16,624 nucleotides of DNA. It comes from Oscillospiraceae bacterium (GTDB lineage: Bacteria; Bacillota_A; Clostridia; Saccharofermentanales; Saccharofermentanaceae). The stretch spans positions 1 through 16,624 of the forward strand of contig CADAXO010000027.1 in assembly GCA_902791885.1 (NCBI GenBank). The letters run 5' to 3'. Below are positions 13,858 to 16,624 of this stretch, one piece after another; the first letter of the stretch is position 1, and every line of letters starts with the position of its first letter. The translations under genes and the position numbers were made by a program. The notes beneath the pieces are model-generated. The model made no database searches, was not told the DNA's origin, and saw only the letters and a list, made by a program, of their open reading frames with translations.

Positions 13858-14982
13858 ATGCCCGGCAAATCTGGTATAGAGAAATTACGCAATACGCAGT
13901 ATTTTCGAAAGGTAGACTACTACCTTATTGTTCCTGTTTTCCTTATAACGGTAATAGGACTGTATGTTCTTAACCAGGTTCTTAAGGACGGCTTTGAAGC
14001 GTACCCCAACAACTTCTACAGACAGGTGGGCGCTGCTGTTGTCGGCATGGTAATCACTGCTTTTCTCTGTGCCATGGATACGCAGATATTAAGGGCATTC
14101 GGATGGGTTATCTACGGCGTATCGCTGTTCCTGCTTGTGTTGGTCCCTATAGACGGCTACGACCTTACGTGGAAGTGGGGAGCCGATTCATGGCTTAATC
14201 TTCCTTTGATCGGTAATTTCCAGCCGTCGGAGCTGATGAAGATCGGTCTTGCCATGGCGGCGGCCGATATATTCGAACGTATACAGAGTAAGCAGGTAAC
14301 GATCCTTAAAGGCCTCGGACTTCTTGCATTAACTTACGGCCCCCCGATGCTCCTTATCTTAAAGCAGCCGGACTTCGGAACTGCGATGGTTATTGTAGCT
14401 TCGTTCGTATGTGTATTGTTCGTATGGGGCCTTAAGTACAGATACTTCCTTCTCGCGGCTTCCGGCGTAATCGTTCTCGGTGTGCCTTTTGTCTGGAATT
14501 TCTATCTTAAGGACTATCAGAAGAAGAGAATTTTGTCTCTTGTATTCGAGGGAACCGACCCCGAGGCAGAGTGGAACCTGGTTCAGTCCAAGGCAGCAAT
14601 CGCATCAGGAGGTCTTTCAGGCAACCATACCGGTATCCTTGTTAAGGTTCCTGTTAAGGAGAGTGACTTTATCTTCTCGGCGACATCGGAGCACCTGGGA
14701 TTCATCGGAACGACAGCACTTATCATCCTTGCTTTCTTCTTTCTGTGCCGCTGCCTGTTTGTAGCAGCCAAAGCTTCACGTCCCGCTTACTCGTACATGG
14801 TAGTAGGACTTGCGGCTTCATTTGCATTCCACTATATCGAGAATATGGGCATGGCCGTAGGACTTCTTCCGATCACGGGTATTCCGCTTCCTTTCGTAAG
14901 TTACGGAGGTACCGCCATGCTGGTTAACTACATATCGTTCGGTATCATTCTTAATATTTCTATGGAGCTTAAGAGTAATTAA
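13858..14982 (+). CDS. rodA: RodA/FtsW-type SEDS peptidoglycan polymerase
   Basis: A 374-residue SEDS protein with about ten membrane segments. Typical motifs are GNFQPSELMKIGLA, KQPDFGTAMV (containing the conserved Asp needed for polymerase activity), the loop FSATSEHLGFIG and the C-terminal TGIPLPFVSYGGTAMLVN. SEDS proteins join lipid II into glycan strands with a partner class B PBP. I favour RodA over FtsW because of the length, the lack of a long tail and the ADSWLNLPLIGNFQPSE form of the motif; SpoVE-type use cannot be excluded. No clear ribosome site precedes the ATG, which is 2 bp after lgt, so translation is probably coupled. No terminator is seen after it. Confidence 0.88.
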   Translation: MPGKSGIEKLRNTQYFRKVDYYLIVPVFLITVIGLYVLNQVLKDGFEAYPNNFYRQVGAAVVGMVITAFLCAMDTQILRAFGWVIYGVSLFLLVLVPIDGYDLTWKWGADSWLNLPLIGNFQPSELMKIGLAMAAADIFERIQSKQVTILKGLGLLALTYGPPMLLILKQPDFGTAMVIVASFVCVLFVWGLKYRYFLLAASGVIVLGVPFVWNFYLKDYQKKRILSLVFEGTDPEAEWNLVQSKAAIASGGLSGNHTGILVKVPVKESDFIFSATSEHLGFIGTTALIILAFFFLCRCLFVAAKASRPAYSYMVVGLAASFAFHYIENMGMAVGLLPITGIPLPFVSYGGTAMLVNYISFGIILNISMELKSN

Positions 14983-15022
14983 AACGGCGTCTTTATGCTT
15001 GTTTGTATTATTTTATGTTAGG

Positions 15023-15051
15023 TATTGCACAATGTATAATACTGTGCTATA
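15023..15051. promoter_or_regulatory. Imperfect palindrome over the padR promoter (probable operator)
   Basis: GCACA (15027-15031) and TGTGC (15043-15047) are inverted arms 11 bases apart. Outside them TAT (15023-15025) pairs with ATA (15049-15051), leaving one mismatched pair between. The repeat spans the -35 to -10 interval, the usual place for PadR binding, so autorepression is the likely role. Confidence 0.55.
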
Positions 15052-15053
15052 TT
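15025..15053 (+). promoter_or_regulatory. Promoter of the padR operon
   Basis: TTGCAC (15025-15030), a 17-base spacer, and an extended -10, TGC-TATATT (15045-15053). A perfect TATAAT (15035-15040) with TTTATG 17 bases upstream is an overlapping alternative. Transcription would start near 15060. Confidence 0.55.
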
Positions 15054-15102
15054 CAATTCGAGAGGTTAGACCCGCACAAATAATAAGCAGAGGGGGATAG
15101 AT

Positions 15103-15438
15103 ATGAACAGTCAGTTCAAAAAAGGTGTGCTTGATTTGTGTGTGCTTACCATCCTGAAGAAAGGTGACAGCTACGGCTATGACGTAGCTGACACTCTTTC
15201 CAGGAAGATCCAGATGTCAGACGGAACGGTATATCCGATATTAAGGAAGCTTGCTTCGGACGGACTTGTAAGCACGTATCTCAAGGAATCACAGAACGGA
15301 CCGCCGCGAAAGTATTACCATTTAACGGAAGAGGGCGATAAGAAGCTTCAGGCCGACAAGAAGGAATGGGATGAGTTTACTGAAGCGGTAAAAGGAATAT
15401 TGGAGGATGAGAAGAATGACGAAGAAGGAATATCTTGA
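15103..15438 (+). CDS. PadR-family transcriptional regulator
   Basis: A 111-residue PadR subfamily-2 protein. The winged helix includes FKKGVLDLCVLTILKKGDSY, GYDVADTLS, the recognition segment SDGTVYPILRKLASDGLVST, and the wing PPRKYYHLTEEGDKKL. A short charged helix, probably for dimerisation, closes the protein. PadR proteins of this size usually repress their own operon. The inverted repeat at 15023-15051 over its promoter fits this. A purine-rich ribosome site (AGAGGGGG) precedes ATG 15103. It overlaps the next gene by 23 bases, and PadR followed by a HAAS (DUF1700) protein is a standard pairing in Firmicutes. The inducing signal is unknown. Confidence 0.93.
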   Translation: MNSQFKKGVLDLCVLTILKKGDSYGYDVADTLSRKIQMSDGTVYPILRKLASDGLVSTYLKESQNGPPRKYYHLTEEGDKKLQADKKEWDEFTEAVKGILEDEKNDEEGIS

Positions 15439-15979
15439 CAAGCTCACCAAGGAGCTCGGCTCGATGTCTTACAACGATGTCAATGAGATATTAGCCGATA
15501 TCGGGGATCACTTTGATGAAGGCATAATAGCAGGTAAGACAGAGGAAGAGATCGCTGCACATTTGGGTGATCCTTCAGAGCTCGCAGCAGATTATAAAGA
15601 CGGAATGACACTTCCCGGTATACTTGCCAAGAAGATCGAGAAGGTCAATAAGCCCAAGCCTCAGGAGCCAACAGCTCAGACAGTATCTTTCGTAATCTTA
15701 ATTACGGTGCTGCTCGCTATCCCGGCATTCTTCGTACTGTTCGGACTGGTTCTCATAATGCTCCTTCTCGAGATCGGTGCGATCGCAGGTGCAATATCGC
15801 TTCTTGCTTCCTGCTGGTTCTACGGAGCATTCCTCGCATCAGGTCTTTTTGCAGGACTCACATTGCTCTTCCTGGCAATATTCGGATTCGCATTATGCTA
15901 CTTCTCCGTAAAGTACTTCGTATTCGGAACGAAGTGGTATATCAAGTCTATGCAGCATGTCTGGCATAACGGAATCTAA
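15416..15979 (+). CDS. HAAS (DUF1700) domain membrane protein
   Basis: A 187-residue protein. Residues 1 to about 65 form the helical HAAS signalling domain (MTKKEYLDKLTKELGSMSYN, then DIGDHFDEGIIAGKTEEEIAAHLGDPSELAADY). Four hydrophobic segments follow (from TVSFVILITVLLAIPAFF to FGFALCYFSVKYF). HAAS proteins are commonly paired with PadR regulators and are thought to transmit a membrane signal to them. I use ATG 15416, nine bases after GGAGG (15402-15406); ATG 15407 abuts that site and is unlikely. It overlaps padR by 23 bases and is 15 bp before the next gene. Confidence 0.88.
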   Translation: MTKKEYLDKLTKELGSMSYNDVNEILADIGDHFDEGIIAGKTEEEIAAHLGDPSELAADYKDGMTLPGILAKKIEKVNKPKPQEPTAQTVSFVILITVLLAIPAFFVLFGLVLIMLLLEIGAIAGAISLLASCWFYGAFLASGLFAGLTLLFLAIFGFALCYFSVKYFVFGTKWYIKSMQHVWHNGI

Positions 15980-15994
15980 GGGGAGGTAATGAAG

Positions 15995-16261
15995 ATGAAG
16001 AAATCTGAAATAAGACTTATTATCGTAGGAATAGCATCGCTCGTTATCTCGATCATACTCGGAATAATAACGGTTTTCGTATTTATCGCCAACTATACGG
16101 CATCCGGTGAATTCGATAAGGTCACGGAAGGCTTTGATTCGATATGTAATTCGGTTACCGAAGTTGCTACGGATATCAGAAACGATGTTGAAGGTGTTGA
16201 GATCGATCCTTCGCAGATAGCTGAGAATATCGAGACACTTAACAGGATCACGGGCAGCTAA
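15995..16261 (+). CDS. Small single-pass membrane protein, third gene of padR operon
   Basis: An 88-residue protein I cannot place in a named family. It has a short basic N-terminus (MKKSEIR), one strong hydrophobic helix (about 8-32, LIIVGIASLVISIILGIITV) and an acidic hydrophilic tail of about 55 residues. With positive residues before the helix, the tail should lie outside the membrane. ATG 15995 is eight bases after GGGAGG (15981-15986); ATG 15989 is too near. In many related operons this place is held by a larger DUF4097-type protein, which is absent here. It probably works with the HAAS protein, but no function can be assigned. Confidence 0.8.
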   Translation: MKKSEIRLIIVGIASLVISIILGIITVFVFIANYTASGEFDKVTEGFDSICNSVTEVATDIRNDVEGVEIDPSQIAENIETLNRITGS

Positions 16262-16320
16262 TATTAACCGTTTGTTCACGATAATAATAAGAAGCGTTTA
16301 TCTAATTTAGCTTACAATGA

Positions 16321-16342
16321 GGCAGGTCCATCCGGATCTGCC
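16321..16342 (+). terminator. Hairpin between the padR operon and the PTS gene
   Basis: GGCAGGTCC (16321-16329), loop ATCC, GGATCTGCC (16334-16342): nine pairs with one G-T. The T tract is weak (CATTTAATTTG), so it may be a poor terminator of the padR operon or a leader structure of the PTS mRNA. A possible -10 (TACAAT, 16313-16318) lies just upstream with no good -35. Confidence 0.6.
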
Positions 16343-16366
16343 CATTTAATTTGCGAGGTGACGCTT

Positions 16367-16624
16367 ATGGATTACAGAAAATGCGCTTCGGAAATACTGG
16401 CGGGCATCGGGGGAAAAAGTAATCTTGTAAGCGCGGCTCACTGCGCGACCCGACTCCGACTGGTTATTGCCGATAATAGTAAGATGAGCAAAGACACTGT
16501 TGAGAATATTGATGGTGTTAAAGGAGTATTTGAATCAGCAGGACAGATTCAGATAATTATCGGAACCGGAACCGTTAATAAGGTCTATGACGAGTTCATC
16601 GACCTTGCAGGTGTCCAGGCTATG
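16367..16624 (+). CDS. scrA: PTS EIIB domain, sucrose-type EIIBC (cut by window edge)
   Basis: The 86 residues seen are a complete glucose-family EIIB domain. The phosphorylated Cys is C26 in SAAHCATRLRLV, followed by NIDGVKGVFESAGQIQIIIG, GTVNKVYDEF and a linker. Together these most resemble sucrose EIIBC proteins (ScrA/SacP), where EIIB accepts phosphate from EIIA and passes it to the sugar entering through EIIC. Trehalose or beta-glucoside specificity cannot be excluded because EIIC lies outside the window. GCGAGGTGA provides a moderate ribosome site about eight bases before ATG 16367. A hairpin lies just upstream. Confidence 0.85.
   Translation, partial: MDYRKCASEILAGIGGKSNLVSAAHCATRLRLVIADNSKMSKDTVENIDGVKGVFESAGQIQIIIGTGTVNKVYDEFIDLAGVQAM

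Noticed and set aside
14983..15022. Terminator after rodA
   Set aside because: No stable inverted repeat followed by a T run is present; transcription may continue toward padR.
15893..16279. 128-codon minus-strand frame over the HAAS gene and the small membrane protein gene
   Set aside because: There is no ribosome site, and both + strand genes have good starts and clear membrane-protein features.

Overview
The window looks like a core-genome stretch from a Clostridia-type Firmicute, probably a gut or rumen anaerobe. Pointers are the order rimP-nusA-rnpM-ylxQ-infB-rbfA-nrnA-truB-ribF, strong AGGAGG-type ribosome sites, a YhbD-like (DUF4004) gene, a PadR/HAAS module, and an IF2 with a long Lys/Ala/Glu plus Gly-rich N-terminal extension. 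I cannot name genus or species from sequence alone. Base composition and codon use look even throughout, and I see no mobile element, CRISPR array, rRNA or tRNA.

Region 1 (1-2140) is cyclic-di-GMP related. A PAS/HD-GYP phosphodiesterase gene on the + strand enters from the left and is broken near 537-543 by what looks like an internal deletion with a frameshift. It converges on a membrane GGDEF diguanylate cyclase on the - strand, and the two genes share a palindromic TTAA as their stop codons. Region 2 (2141-4466) holds short, separately terminated units. These are an unknown two-helix membrane protein, a YhbD-like HTH gene that also appears internally deleted and frameshifted and is coupled to an ArsR regulator with a poly-Lys tail, and a small P-loop protein.

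Region 3 (4469-12961) is the nusA-infB operon. A clear promoter (4469-4497) is followed at once by a terminator-like hairpin (4527-4556) in the leader, which may be an attenuator. Nine genes then follow, mostly overlapping or a few bases apart, covering ribosome maturation (rimP, rbfA), transcription termination and antitermination (nusA), RNA-binding proteins (rnpM, ylxQ), translation initiation (infB), nanoRNA/pAp degradation (nrnA), tRNA pseudouridylation (truB) and FMN/FAD synthesis (ribF). Lgt and a RodA/FtsW-type SEDS protein (12986-14982) follow in the same direction, possibly with their own promoter inside the end of ribF.

Region 4 (14983-16624) carries a PadR-HAAS-small membrane protein operon with an inverted repeat over its promoter. 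A hairpin follows, then the start of a sucrose-type PTS EIIB(C) gene that runs off the right edge.

The most unusual points are the two independent deletion-plus-frameshift lesions within 3 kb (both junctions near an AGCTT), the hairpin in the nusA operon leader, the padR operator-like repeat, and a 17-bp element shared by the yhbD and P-loop gene leaders.
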